From an uncultured Draconibacterium sp. (GTDB lineage Bacteria; Bacteroidota; Bacteroidia; Bacteroidales; Prolixibacteraceae): 64,000 nt of DNA. Below the pieces are notes generated by a model. The model saw only the letters and a list, made by a program, of their open reading frames with translations. It was not told the origin of the DNA and ran no database searches. This document shows positions 8,797 to 18,051 of this stretch, piece after piece. Each line of letters starts with the position of its first letter. Positions within the stretch are counted from its first letter, which is position 1. The stretch is taken from NCBI RefSeq assembly GCF_963677565.1, contig NZ_OY781981.1, forward strand, positions 3,340,001 to 3,404,000, given 5' to 3'. The translations under genes and the position numbers were made by a program.

Positions 8797-10905
8797 ATGA
8801 AGGCAAAAGTAAATAAACCGGAAAGTGCGGGAAATAGTAGCAGTACACTTTTTTCGAAAAGTACTGAATCCGGATTTTTCCCAAGACAGGCAAAGTTGAA
8901 CATAGGGCAACCAGACGACAAATACGAGCGGGAAGCTGATCGTGTTGCTGATCAGGTAATAAACAGGCAGAGCGAATCTCCAGCGTTTTTCGCACCATCG
9001 CAACCTGGAACAGCTCAACCAAAGTTAATTCCCGAGTCCATATTACCATTGGTTCAGAAGCAGGAGGAAGAGGAGGAAGAAGCTCAGCCCAAATTGGAAA
9101 TTCAGCGCCAGTCTGAAGAAGAAGAGGAAGAATTAATCCAGACAAAATCTGTGAAAAAAAACGGTCAAAGTCAAAATACAGCCGAGCAATCAATTGCTGC
9201 AAGCAAAGGCGGTGGAAGTATGTTGGATTCAGCTGTGCAGACAGAAATGGAAAGCGGATTTGGTGCCGATTTTGGCGGTGTTAAAATACATACCGACAGC
9301 ACTGCAGTGCAAATGAACAAAGAATTGGGTGCCAGAGCTTTTACATCGGGAAATGATATTTATTTTAATAACGGACAATTTCAACCCGGATCAGAAAGTG
9401 GTAAAAAATTGCTGGCACACGAGTTAACACACACCATTCAGCAGGGAGCAAGTTCAAACAAAATGAGTATTCAGAAATGGCCATTTTCTTTAACTACAGA
9501 GCAGCAAAAAGCACTTTTCCGTAGTAGAAATTATGGTCCAATCACTTATACGACTGCTTCTTCAGCAGGGTCAGGTTTTGAAGCAAGATATAATCCAACC
9601 GCATCAAGACTTGATATCACCGTCAGGGCAAAAGTTCGATTCGCAGATACACTTCAGGGAACTGCAGGTTCATTATCATCGCCAAATATTTTCATGAATG
9701 AGTCTTCATTCCTGACTCGTTTGAATAGTTTACCTTCAGAAGTAGTTTCAAGGATAATGCCCTATTTCCAATGGACTGATAGCGAGAAGGAAATTCATAT
9801 GATACGTTTCAGAGATAATTTAAGGGTGGTGAAGGAAATGTGGGAAGGAACTGGAATGACGTTTCAGGTGAATGAAACAGGTTGGGAAGATGTAACAGCA
9901 TCGCCAAGAGTTAACCTGGTTGTAGGAGAAGGAGATGCTGTTCGTGACAGGACGCAAGGTAGTGTTTTGGGAATATCATTTGATTATACTAATCCTTCAG
10001 GAAGCGACCACCTTCAAATTGAGCTTGTTAAACAGGTATCGGCCAGCGACGCAGCTGAGATTGTAAACATCATTCAGGCACACGACGCATCCTTAGGCGT
10101 ATCGGCAGGTGACGTGCGATCGACTCGATCGTACATGTTCAATGATCCGGGAAGCCGGAGATCTGCACCAGAGGGGCTAAACAATATCATGTCTCTTGAA
10201 AGTGATTCGTTGGGAGATACAAATACAAGAAATTATGATACTTCGGTGTACTTTGGGCACAACGAAAGTGAAATGGTTGATGAAGAAGTTACCCGTCTGG
10301 AAGAATTTTTTAGCGATCCGATGATACTACTAGAGAATGAGGGGAGAGCTGTTGATATTACACTTTCCGGGTATGCCTCTGCTCCTGGTTCTACTGCTTA
10401 TAATCACGACCTTGTAGAGAGAAGGATGATTGATGTTGAGGGAGTTATCAGCAATATTGCTGCAAGATCTGATAGAAGCGCCAATATTACGGAAAGCTTT
10501 TATCCGATGAATGACTCAGACATGAGTGCAGAAGAAGATTTGGCTGCCAATCCCGATACACACGATCCTTCATGTTATAGAAGGGTTGACGTAGAAGTAG
10601 AAAGAGAGGGTACCGAAACGCAAAATGTTTTAGCGCATGAACTTGGACATGTCTTCGGATTGGGAGATGAATACGCCGAAGTTAGTGCGCCTGACGCAAG
10701 CGGACACAGAAGGTATAACAGACCTACCGGCTCTCAGGCAAGTCATCACGGACTGGCCCAGCGAGCAGGTGTTTCAGGCGGAGCACTAGTTGCCGACGAC
10801 AATAGAATGATGTCGGGAGGAAATGAGGTAGGAGCGGCGCATTATTCAACTTTCGCTGATGCTCTTCGCCGATTAACTTCAAAACCATGGAAAATTATAA
10901 CTTAG
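8797..10905 (+). CDS. DUF4157 eCIS-associated candidate effector with two HExxH zinc motifs and an OmpA-like segment
   Basis: A probable cargo or toxin of the injection system, 702 residues. Residues 40-55 contain KYEREADRVADQV, the usual lead-in to DUF4157. Residues 86-112 are Glu-rich linkers (runs of E). DUF4157 spans about 140-217 and ends in the zinc motif HELTH at 208-212. Near residues 490-560 there is a segment resembling an OmpA-C fold (ITLSGYASAPGSTAYNHDL, then ERRMIDVEGVI). A second metalloprotease motif, HELGHVFGLGDEY, lies at 614-626, followed by a possible Met-turn (RMMSGG). DUF4157 is known as an eCIS core or leader-type domain. Proteolytic activity of the C-terminal domain is inferred from the motif. 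No signal peptide is visible, consistent with loading into the particle. Confidence 0.78.
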   Translation: MKAKVNKPESAGNSSSTLFSKSTESGFFPRQAKLNIGQPDDKYEREADRVADQVINRQSESPAFFAPSQPGTAQPKLIPESILPLVQKQEEEEEEAQPKLEIQRQSEEEEEELIQTKSVKKNGQSQNTAEQSIAASKGGGSMLDSAVQTEMESGFGADFGGVKIHTDSTAVQMNKELGARAFTSGNDIYFNNGQFQPGSESGKKLLAHELTHTIQQGASSNKMSIQKWPFSLTTEQQKALFRSRNYGPITYTTASSAGSGFEARYNPTASRLDITVRAKVRFADTLQGTAGSLSSPNIFMNESSFLTRLNSLPSEVVSRIMPYFQWTDSEKEIHMIRFRDNLRVVKEMWEGTGMTFQVNETGWEDVTASPRVNLVVGEGDAVRDRTQGSVLGISFDYTNPSGSDHLQIELVKQVSASDAAEIVNIIQAHDASLGVSAGDVRSTRSYMFNDPGSRRSAPEGLNNIMSLESDSLGDTNTRNYDTSVYFGHNESEMVDEEVTRLEEFFSDPMILLENEGRAVDITLSGYASAPGSTAYNHDLVERRMIDVEGVISNIAARSDRSANITESFYPMNDSDMSAEEDLAANPDTHDPSCYRRVDVEVEREGTETQNVLAHELGHVFGLGDEYAEVSAPDASGHRRYNRPTGSQASHHGLAQRAGVSGGALVADDNRMMSGGNEVGAAHYSTFADALRRLTSKPWKIIT

Positions 10906-10927
10906 TGTAGCTTTAATAAATAGTTGT

Positions 10928-11341
10928 ATGAATAGCTTCATAAAAAATACCGATGGTTTGAATCCCGAACATAAAAATCAGCTTCCTGTTTTGGAGAAAG
11001 AATATCAGCCTCCGGGAGTAGACCGGACTGAAATTACCAGACTTTATGCAGATGGGAGTTTGTATTTTCTTTTCGTAACCGGAGAAAGAACCGGAAATGA
11101 AAAGTGGGGTGCACATTTAATGGTTAAGAAAAATGCTATTGATAAAATTCGAAACGTTATAGAAGAGAGTGCCGAACTGAGTAGCGACGAATTAACCGGT
11201 AATTACAAAGGCTTGGCTATTTGGCGGATATTATATGATAATACTATTAATGAGGTTGTAACAACAATAATTCCTGCAAGCAAACATATAATTTTCAAAG
11301 AAATACAGGAGCTGATTAACCATAATATTGTTCAGAAATAA
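10928..11341 (+). CDS. Orphan 137-aa protein between eCIS effector and ATPase
   Basis: No family is recognised. The protein is soluble, has no signal peptide and is mixed alpha/beta in appearance, with a basic-acidic amphipathic C-terminal helix (IIFKEIQELINHNI). It starts 22 bases after the effector stop and ends 28 bases before the ATPase gene, in the same direction. Small genes next to DUF4157 proteins can be chaperones, loading adaptors or immunity-like partners. Here that is inference from position only. It contains two Trp residues and no Cys. The ATG at 10928 is the only sensible start. Confidence 0.5.
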   Translation: MNSFIKNTDGLNPEHKNQLPVLEKEYQPPGVDRTEITRLYADGSLYFLFVTGERTGNEKWGAHLMVKKNAIDKIRNVIEESAELSSDELTGNYKGLAIWRILYDNTINEVVTTIIPASKHIIFKEIQELINHNIVQK

Positions 11342-11369
11342 AATATTAGTTATCCGATAATAGTTTAAC

Positions 11370-12686
11370 ATGGTTGAAAGTAGTATGCTAAAATATTTGA
11401 ACGATTTACTTCGGATACGGTTGTCAGCAAAAACCGATGAGGAAGTTAAAGAGCTTCCGGTTTTTAAAATAGAGTCAGACATTAATTCCGAATTATCTAC
11501 ATTTATTGTAAGTAATAGTCTAACAAATTCTGAATCAGTAGTTCTCCTTCTTGCTCTGATCCCGCATATTTCTCCCGAATTTTTTTCCAACATAATTGCA
11601 GAATATCTTCCAAACGGAGGAGACTTTCCCGAATTTGGTGGTGTAAAGGGTAAGAACCACCGCGGAATTATACCAACCGGCGAAACCGTTTTATACATTC
11701 TTGCCGGACATGATATAAAGGAGCGGCAGGAAGTAGCAAAACTTTTTGATGAGGAGCATTTATTTGCTCAAAAAAGCGTGCTTTATATTGAGGCGGTTCC
11801 GGCCGGTGAACCCAAAATGAGTGGGCGGTTGATAATGGATGAAGAATATGTAGATCTTTTTACTTCAGGAAAAATATCGAGGCCAAAACTAAGTAGTGAT
11901 TTCCCGGCACAACGAATTTCGACAAAGCTCGATTGGTCTGATCTGGTTTTAAAAGATAAAACACTTGAAGAGATAAAAGAACTTGAAACATGGTTAAACT
12001 TTAACGATCGTTTGCTGGACGATTGGGGGATGCACGATAAAATAAAACCGGGATTTCGGGTATTGTTTTATGGCCCATCGGGAACGGGTAAAACAATGAC
12101 TACTTGTTTGTTAGGAAAATATACGGGGCGTGATGTTTACCGCGTCGATCTGTCAATGGTGATATCGAAATACATTGGCGAAACAGAGAAAAACCTTTCA
12201 GGTTTATTTAACAAGGCAGAGCATAAAAACTGGATTCTGTTTTTTGATGAAGCCGATTCGTTATTTGGGAAACGCACCAATGTACGCGATGCCCATGATA
12301 AATATGCCAACCAGGAAGTTTCCTATTTGTTGCAGCGAATTGAGGCGCATCGTGGATTGGTTATTCTGGCTTCAAACATGAAAGGAAATATCGACAGTGC
12401 GTTTACACGCAGGTTTAACGCTTTTGTGGAATTTGAGGCACCAGAAATAGTCGAACGAATGAAACTATGGCAGGTGTACATGCCTGAAAGCAGTAAAGTA
12501 CACAAGGATATTCGATTGGATGAACTGGCTAAAAATTATGAGTTAACAGGAGCAAACATTGTCAATATTATTCAGTACGCCGGTTTGTTAACCATAAAAA
12601 TAGGAAATTCTATACTCAAAAAAGAAGCACTTATGGCCGGAATAAGAAAAGAATACAAAAAGGAAGGCAAGATACTTCAGCAATAA
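11370..12686 (+). CDS. AAA+ ATPase of the contractile injection system (Afp15-like)
   Basis: A classic AAA+ module occupies the C-terminal half. Walker A GPSGTGKT is at residues 235-242, Walker B ILFFDEAD at 289-296, sensor-1 region LASNM near 333, and a TRRFN arginine-finger region near 346. The N-terminal 180 residues lack a motif I can name and are probably the substrate-recognition part seen in eCIS ATPases. An ATPase of this type is part of almost every eCIS locus and is thought to act in assembly or cargo loading. It is the last gene of the cluster: the next gene, 124 bases on, is unrelated. Confidence 0.85.
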   Translation: MVESSMLKYLNDLLRIRLSAKTDEEVKELPVFKIESDINSELSTFIVSNSLTNSESVVLLLALIPHISPEFFSNIIAEYLPNGGDFPEFGGVKGKNHRGIIPTGETVLYILAGHDIKERQEVAKLFDEEHLFAQKSVLYIEAVPAGEPKMSGRLIMDEEYVDLFTSGKISRPKLSSDFPAQRISTKLDWSDLVLKDKTLEEIKELETWLNFNDRLLDDWGMHDKIKPGFRVLFYGPSGTGKTMTTCLLGKYTGRDVYRVDLSMVISKYIGETEKNLSGLFNKAEHKNWILFFDEADSLFGKRTNVRDAHDKYANQEVSYLLQRIEAHRGLVILASNMKGNIDSAFTRRFNAFVEFEAPEIVERMKLWQVYMPESSKVHKDIRLDELAKNYELTGANIVNIIQYAGLLTIKIGNSILKKEALMAGIRKEYKKEGKILQQ

Positions 12687-12809
12687 AGCCACAATCGTTA
12701 ACAATAATACAGTTTACCGTATAGATTTTCGCCGATTCGTTTGGGATAACAAGTACATTTTGCCAATTTTAAGGTAATTTGATTTAATAATCAGTATCTA
12801 AAAATTGCA

Positions 12810-14075
12810 ATGAACAAACTTATTTTATTTTTCTTCTTTTTTACTCTAATGTCAGGAGCCTCTGCTCAGTTTCAAGCCATTGAAAATGAGGATGATGTTC
12901 CTGAATATAAATTGCCAGATCCTTTAAAGGCCTTCAATGGGAAAAATATCCGCAACACGAAAAAATGGGAAAGTAAAAGGCGACCAGAGTTGCTTAAGTT
13001 TTTCACCCAAAACATGTATGGAGAGATACCAGGTACGCTTGAAATATCATCGGTAGAGCTATTGGAGAAAAGTGCCAGTGCATTGAATGGCGCAGCTGAA
13101 AGAAAACAAGTTGATTTGTATTTTAAAAATAGCGGGAAAACACTGCATTTTACTGTTTTAATGTACTTGCCAAAAACGGCGGGGAAGAAACCAATATTTT
13201 TGGGTTATAATTTTTTGGGTAACCACACGATTACCGATGATGTGAACATCGTAATTTCAAGTGCCTGGGCACCCGACAATCCTTCGTATGGAATTATTAA
13301 TAACCAATTAACCGAGCAGTCGCGTGGTGTGGGTTCTGACCGCTGGCCTGTTGAAAAAATAATTGATGCAGGATTTGGACTGGCAACAATCTATTATGGC
13401 GAAGTAGATCCGGATATCGATGATTTTTCGAATGGAATTCATCCGCTGCTTTATGTAGATGATCAGCAACAACCAGCTGATAACGAATGGGGTGCAATTA
13501 CAGCCTGGGCATGGGGATTAAGTCGTACGATGGATTATTTTGAAACGGATGACAGTATTGATGAATCTAAAGTTATTGTATTGGGGCACTCGAGGCTGGG
13601 TAAAACTGCATTATGGGCCGGAGCGAGAGACCAGCGTTTCGCTGCAGTGATATCAAATAACTCGGGTTGTGGAGGTGCAGCTTTGTCGAAACGCAGGTTT
13701 GGAGAAACCATCTGGCGAATTAACCGGTCTTTTCCACACTGGTTTTGCAAGAACTTTAAGTACTACAGTAAAAACGAGGAAAAATTGCCGGTTGATCAAC
13801 ACGAACTTATTGCTTTAATTGCGCCACGGCCGGTATACATTGCCAGTGCCGAAGAAGATCTCTGGGCCGATCCGAAAGGCGAATTTCTTTCAGCTATGTA
13901 CGCATCGCCTGTTTATAAACTTTATGGCAAAGAAGGAATTGATCTGACAGAAATGCCGGCGCTTAACCAGCCAATACAAAATACAGTAGCCTATCATATT
14001 CGAACAGGGAAACACAATATTACTGACTTTGATTGGGACCAGTATTTGAAATGGGCTACGAAGTATGTAAAATAA
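12810..14075 (+). CDS. Glucuronoyl esterase-like secreted hydrolase (CE15 family)
   Basis: Exported alpha/beta hydrolase of the CE15 type, which cleaves esters between glucuronoxylan and lignin. Residues 1-19 are a signal peptide ending in ASAQ. The nucleophile motif GHSRLGK places the catalytic Ser at 261, followed by ISNNSGCGGAALSKRRFGET, which is highly typical of CE15. The FPHWF block is near 308, and a C-terminal His (KHNITDFDW, about 402) completes the triad. At 421 residues it is a single-domain enzyme with no carbohydrate-binding module. It stands alone, followed by a bidirectional terminator. It acts in the periplasm or outside the cell. A related acetyl-xylan esterase activity cannot be excluded. 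Confidence 0.82.
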   Translation: MNKLILFFFFFTLMSGASAQFQAIENEDDVPEYKLPDPLKAFNGKNIRNTKKWESKRRPELLKFFTQNMYGEIPGTLEISSVELLEKSASALNGAAERKQVDLYFKNSGKTLHFTVLMYLPKTAGKKPIFLGYNFLGNHTITDDVNIVISSAWAPDNPSYGIINNQLTEQSRGVGSDRWPVEKIIDAGFGLATIYYGEVDPDIDDFSNGIHPLLYVDDQQQPADNEWGAITAWAWGLSRTMDYFETDDSIDESKVIVLGHSRLGKTALWAGARDQRFAAVISNNSGCGGAALSKRRFGETIWRINRSFPHWFCKNFKYYSKNEEKLPVDQHELIALIAPRPVYIASAEEDLWADPKGEFLSAMYASPVYKLYGKEGIDLTEMPALNQPIQNTVAYHIRTGKHNITDFDWDQYLKWATKYVK

Positions 14076-14096
14076 ATTTACTTGGTTCGATGAAAT

Positions 14097-14130
14097 AAAA
14101 AAAGCCGTATCAATTGATACAGCCTTTCTA
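14097..14130. terminator. Bidirectional terminator between convergent genes
   Basis: A hairpin with GTATCAATTGATAC at its centre, extended by GCC/GGC-type pairs, lies between the esterase and the alpha-oxoamine synthase. On the minus strand it is followed by seven T residues, and on the plus strand by a short T run. It should serve mainly the minus-strand gene. Confidence 0.8.
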
Positions 14131-14151
14131 ATTTATTATTGTTTATTTGGA

Positions 14152-15414
14152 TTACATATCCACATCAACTTTTGCAATTTCACCGGTACGGTATTCGCCG
14201 GCTACCAGTTTTTTACGGGTTTCTTTAAAGGCTTGAAGTGTAATCTCTACATCCTCTAAAGTATGCATTGCAGTTGGTATCAAACGCAACAAGATTTCTC
14301 CTTTTGGAATTACAGGATAAACCACCATTGAGCAGAAAATTCCGTAATTCTCGCGAAGATCGTAGATCATCTGAGTTGCTTCTTCTTCGCCACCTTTCAT
14401 ATAAACCGGAGTCACCTGAGTATTGGTTTTCCCAAGATCGAAACCTGCTTCTTTCAAACCTCCCTGAAGCGCATTAACTACTGTCCATAGTTTTTCGCGC
14501 AATTCAGGCATTGTACGAATCATATCAAGGCGTTTTAATGCGCCCATTGTCATTGGCATTGGCAACGATTTTGCAAAAGTTTGCGAACGCATGTTGTAGC
14601 GTAAAATGTAGCATATGTCAGTTTCGCAAGCAATAAATCCACCAATTCCGGCCATTGCTTTTGCAAATGTTCCGAAGTAAAGATCGATACCATCTTGTAC
14701 ACCAAAGTGTTCGCCAGATCCTGCACCTGTTGGTCCCATGGTTCCAAAACCGTGTGCATCGTCAACAAACAAACGGAAGTCGAATTCTTTTTTCAACGCA
14801 ACAATTTCGTCAAGTTTCCCAACCTGACCAGTCATTCCGAAAACACCTTCGGTAATTACCAAAATACCACCGCCCGTTTCGGCAGCACGTTTTTGGGCAA
14901 AACCTAACATTTTGCGGCATTTGTCAATGTCGTTGTGCTGGTATACAAAACTTTTACCGCCTTTTGCTTTATGAAGGAAAACACCATCCATAATGCAAGC
15001 GTGCGATTCCGAATCGTAAACGATAACATCGTTACGACTGGCCAGTACATCAATGGCAGAAACCATTCCCTGGTAACCGTAATTCAATAGAAATGCGTCA
15101 GGTTTACTAACAAATGCAGCTAATTCACGCTCAAGTTGCTCGTGTTTTGCTGTTTGCCCCGACATCATTCTTGCCCCCATTGGATAGGCCATTCCGTATT
15201 CAGCCGCTGCATCAGCATCAGCTTTTCTAACCTCTGGGTGGTTGGCCAATCCCAGGTAATTGTTCAAACTCCATGTTAAAACTTCTTTTCCACGGAAGTT
15301 CATTCTGGCAGCAATTTCACCTTCCAGTTTTGGGAAAGCAAAATAACCGTGAATTTGATCCATCCACTTGCCAATATCTCCTTTATTGTTCCTAAACTTC
15401 GAAAATATATCCAC
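14152..15414 (-). CDS. PLP-dependent alpha-oxoamine synthase (serine palmitoyltransferase / KBL / BioF superfamily)
   Basis: A 420-residue fold-type-I PLP enzyme that condenses an amino acid with an acyl-CoA or acyl-ACP. FVDDAHGFGTMG (Asp218/His221 region) and FGTFAKAMAGIGG, with the Schiff-base Lys at 252, fit the family. The N-terminal NNYLGLANHP and PMGARMMSGQ blocks do too. In Bacteroidota such enzymes make sphingolipid bases (serine palmitoyltransferase) or sulfonolipids (cysteate acyltransferase); others make KAPA for biotin or cleave threonine. There is no biotin or threonine gene nearby, so a lipid role is favoured, but the substrate cannot be read from the sequence. The gene is monocistronic, in its own divergent unit upstream of bamD. 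Confidence 0.75.
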   Translation of the reverse strand: MDIFSKFRNNKGDIGKWMDQIHGYFAFPKLEGEIAARMNFRGKEVLTWSLNNYLGLANHPEVRKADADAAAEYGMAYPMGARMMSGQTAKHEQLERELAAFVSKPDAFLLNYGYQGMVSAIDVLASRNDVIVYDSESHACIMDGVFLHKAKGGKSFVYQHNDIDKCRKMLGFAQKRAAETGGGILVITEGVFGMTGQVGKLDEIVALKKEFDFRLFVDDAHGFGTMGPTGAGSGEHFGVQDGIDLYFGTFAKAMAGIGGFIACETDICYILRYNMRSQTFAKSLPMPMTMGALKRLDMIRTMPELREKLWTVVNALQGGLKEAGFDLGKTNTQVTPVYMKGGEEEATQMIYDLRENYGIFCSMVVYPVIPKGEILLRLIPTAMHTLEDVEITLQAFKETRKKLVAGEYRTGEIAKVDVDM

Positions 15415-15655
15415 GATGATTCGTTTTTAAGTTTCAATTATAAGGGTGCAAATGTAATCTTTTTTAAAATCTCAGCAAATGTGTTAAATAATACTAATAG
15501 TACTGGTCATCAAGTAAAAATAGCTCTACTTTCACAGGCCTAAATTGTTGGTAAAAATGCTATGATATTATTAATGAGTGAAATACGTTGTGTTTATTAT
15601 GGTATTTTTTACGTAAAATTTGAGGAATAATTCGTTTCAGTTAATTAAAAAAGTA

Positions 15656-15663
15656 TATTTTTG
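15656..15663 (+). promoter_or_regulatory. Bacteroidota -7 element (TATTTTTG) for the bamD operon
   Basis: A perfect TAnnTTTG match lies directly before the gene. Transcription would start at about 15668-15670, at or inside the first candidate ATG (15668). This favours translation from 15674 or 15680, or a leaderless message. No convincing -33 TTG is present at the usual distance. Confidence 0.55.
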
Positions 15664-15667
15664 CGCC

Positions 15668-16492
15668 ATGTTTATGAAAATGAGATTTTTGGGAATTGGA
15701 TTACTAGCTATTTTATTCATTGTAACCTCTTGTGGAGACTACAATAAGATTGTAAAAAGTACCGATTACGAGTTCAAATACAAAAAAGCAGTTGAGTATT
15801 ACGAAGACGGTGAGTACGTTCGTTCGGCTACTTTGTTCAGAGAATTGGTAAACATTTACAGAGGTACTTCGCGAGCTGACAAGATTTATTATTACTATGC
15901 AAAGAGTATGATTGGTCAGAAAGACTATTTAATGGCCAGTCATTATTTTAAATCGTTGGTTAAAGAATTTCCAACCAGCGAATATATTGAAGAAGCTCAG
16001 TTTATGATTGGGTATTGCTCGTATTTGTTGTCGCCAAAACCAAGGCTCGATCAGCAGGTTACACAACAGGCGATTGATGCTTTACAACTGTATATAAATC
16101 TTTATCCCTATAGCGACAGGGTGGAGGAGGCTAATCGTTTAATCAGCGAATTAGAAGACAAATTAGTTTATAAGTCGTATTTAAGTGCTAAATTGTACTA
16201 CGATTTTGAACAGTATAAAGCAGCCGTAATTGCACTTGGAAATAGCTTGGAGGCGTATCCGGATAGCAGGTATCGCGAAGAGCTTAAGTACATGCTGCTA
16301 AAATCGAAATATTTGTTAGCATCAAATAGTATTATTGATAAACAAGACGAAAGATATACAAATGCACTCGACGAATATTTTTCTTTTATTGATGAATACC
16401 CGGAGAGTAAATATAAAAAAGAGGTAGAAAAATTTTATGAAAAGGCCTCTGAAGTATTAAATTATCAGGAAGAAGATTTAAACATTAATTAG
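15668..16492 (+). CDS. bamD: BamD outer-membrane assembly lipoprotein
   Basis: Lipoprotein of the BAM machine that inserts beta-barrels into the outer membrane. A signal peptide ends in the lipobox IVTSCGD, and the mature part is built from TPR-like helical pairs (KKAVEYYEDGEYVRSATLFR, then YYYAKSMIGQKDYLMASHYF). About 274 residues fits the family (YfiO/BamD). Candidate starts are ATGs at 15668, 15674 and 15680. An open frame extends upstream to 15620, but the promoter element at 15656 excludes it. The gene leads a typical Bacteroidota run: bamD, rpoZ, coaBC, DUF4835 and recN. Confidence 0.9.
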   Translation: MFMKMRFLGIGLLAILFIVTSCGDYNKIVKSTDYEFKYKKAVEYYEDGEYVRSATLFRELVNIYRGTSRADKIYYYYAKSMIGQKDYLMASHYFKSLVKEFPTSEYIEEAQFMIGYCSYLLSPKPRLDQQVTQQAIDALQLYINLYPYSDRVEEANRLISELEDKLVYKSYLSAKLYYDFEQYKAAVIALGNSLEAYPDSRYREELKYMLLKSKYLLASNSIIDKQDERYTNALDEYFSFIDEYPESKYKKEVEKFYEKASEVLNYQEEDLNIN

Positions 16493-16495
16493 AAT

Positions 16496-16831
16496 ATGGA
16501 TTATAAGAAAACAAAAGCGGCTCCGTCAACAATTTCGCGTGACTTGGAGGTATTAACCCAGGAAACAGGAAATATCTACGAGACAGTAATGATTTTAGCC
16601 AAAAGGGCAAATCAGATTTCATCGGAGTTAAAAGAAGAGCTGAATCAGAAATTGCAGGAATTTGCCTCTTACACCGATAATCTTGAAGAGATTTTCGAAA
16701 ACAGAGAGCAAATCGAAATCTCTAAATTCTACGAGCGTCTTCCAAAGCCAACATTAATTGCTTTTGAAGAATTGAAAGAAGGTGAAATTTATCACCGCAA
16801 TCCAACGCGCGAAAACAAAAAACGTATTTAA
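16496..16831 (+). CDS. rpoZ: RNA polymerase omega-like subunit (RpoZ/Rpb6 family)
   Basis: A short protein of 111 residues, located three bases after bamD. The segment SRDLEVLTQETGNIYETVMI followed by LAKRANQIS corresponds to the RpoZ/Rpb6 core, in which the N-terminal helix and the AKRAxQI stretch contact the beta' subunit. Bacteroidota omega proteins are longer than the E. coli one and carry an acidic C-terminal region, as here (ENREQIEISKFYERLPKP). It is involved in RNA polymerase assembly. Its position between bamD and coaBC is characteristic of the phylum. Confidence 0.8.
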   Translation: MDYKKTKAAPSTISRDLEVLTQETGNIYETVMILAKRANQISSELKEELNQKLQEFASYTDNLEEIFENREQIEISKFYERLPKPTLIAFEELKEGEIYHRNPTRENKKRI

Positions 16832-16835
16832 TTTC

Positions 16836-18047
16836 ATGCCTGTTATGAGGCTGAAAGGAAAAAATATTATACTCGGAATAACAGGAAGTATTGCAGCCTA
16901 TAAGGCAGCAATGCTTCTTCGGCTTTTTATAAAGGAGGGTGCCGAAGTGCAGGTTGTAATTACACCTGCAGGTAAGGAGTTTATCACTCCCGTCACTTTA
17001 TCAGCATTATCGAACAAACCTGTTATTAGCGAGTTTTTTGGTGCAAACGATGGCTCCTGGAACAGTCATGTTGATTTAGGCTTGTGGGCGGATGTAATGG
17101 TGATTGCACCGGCAACAGCTTCCACGCTTGGTAAAATGGCCAATGGCATTGCCGATAATATGTTGATTACAACCTATTTGTCGGCCAAGTGTCCGGTGAT
17201 GATTGCACCGGCAATGGACCTCGATATGTTTGCACACCCTTCAACTCAACGAAATATTTCCATTTTGAAAGAATACGGAAATAGTATTGTTGAACCCGGT
17301 GAAGGAGAACTGGCCAGTGGTTTGGAAGGAAAAGGGCGAATGGAAGAACCGGAAAAAATTATGGAAGCGGTTATCCAACAGCTAGGCGTAAAAAAAAAAC
17401 TTCTGAATAAAAGCTATCTGGTAACCGCCGGACCTACTTTCGAAAAAATTGATCCCGTACGTTTTATTGGTAATTATTCTTCTGGCAAAATGGGATATGC
17501 CATTGCTGAGGAATTAGCAGAACAGGGTGCAGAAGTGACTTTGGTTTCCGGACCTGTTTCTGTATCAACTAAAAGCTCTGGAATAAATGTTCTAAAAGTT
17601 GAGTCGGCTGAAGAAATGTACAATGCTTCGGTTGATTGTTTTTCAACGGTTGATGGTGCAATTATGTGTGCCGCTGTTGCCGATTTTACACCTGCAAAGA
17701 AAGAAGACAGGAAGACAAAACGCGGAAAAGAAAACTGGCAAATTGAGTTGACTCCAACAATAGATATTGCTGCCGAACTGGGAAAACTGAAGACAAAAGA
17801 CCAGCTTTTAGTAGGATTTGCCCTTGAAACTAATGATGAGATGACGAACGCACAAAATAAACTTCAGAAAAAAAATCTGGATTTTATTGTGTTGAACTCG
17901 TTGAAAGACAAGGGGGCAGGTTTTGGTGTTGATACCAATAAAATAACAATCCTTGAAAAAGGCAATAAATCAACCGAATTTCAGTTAAAAACTAAGGTTG
18001 AAGTTGCAAAAGATATTGTTGCAAAAATTATAGAATTGAACACATAA
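16836..18047 (+). CDS. coaBC: Bifunctional phosphopantothenoylcysteine decarboxylase / phosphopantothenate-cysteine ligase
   Basis: Catalyses two steps of coenzyme A synthesis. The N-terminal flavoprotein domain (CoaC) begins KNIILGITGSIAAYKAA and contains the PAMDLDMF (PXMNXXMW-like) block. The C-terminal ligase domain (CoaB) begins near SYLVTAGPTFEKIDPVRFIG, followed by NYSSGKMGYAIAEE. The usual start is the ATG at 16836, or the ATG at 16845; the frame is open further back into rpoZ but that part is not conserved. About 403 residues is normal for the fusion. It is cotranscribed with rpoZ upstream and the DUF4835 gene downstream. Confidence 0.93.
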   Translation: MPVMRLKGKNIILGITGSIAAYKAAMLLRLFIKEGAEVQVVITPAGKEFITPVTLSALSNKPVISEFFGANDGSWNSHVDLGLWADVMVIAPATASTLGKMANGIADNMLITTYLSAKCPVMIAPAMDLDMFAHPSTQRNISILKEYGNSIVEPGEGELASGLEGKGRMEEPEKIMEAVIQQLGVKKKLLNKSYLVTAGPTFEKIDPVRFIGNYSSGKMGYAIAEELAEQGAEVTLVSGPVSVSTKSSGINVLKVESAEEMYNASVDCFSTVDGAIMCAAVADFTPAKKEDRKTKRGKENWQIELTPTIDIAAELGKLKTKDQLLVGFALETNDEMTNAQNKLQKKNLDFIVLNSLKDKGAGFGVDTNKITILEKGNKSTEFQLKTKVEVAKDIVAKIIELNT

Positions 18048-18051
18048 GCAT

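Noticed and set aside
1..12686. Prophage or type VI secretion as the origin of the contractile genes
   Set aside because: DUF4157, the CIS tape-measure-family protein and the AAA+ ATPase are the mark of an eCIS. No phage capsid, terminase, integrase or T6SS membrane-complex gene is present in the window.
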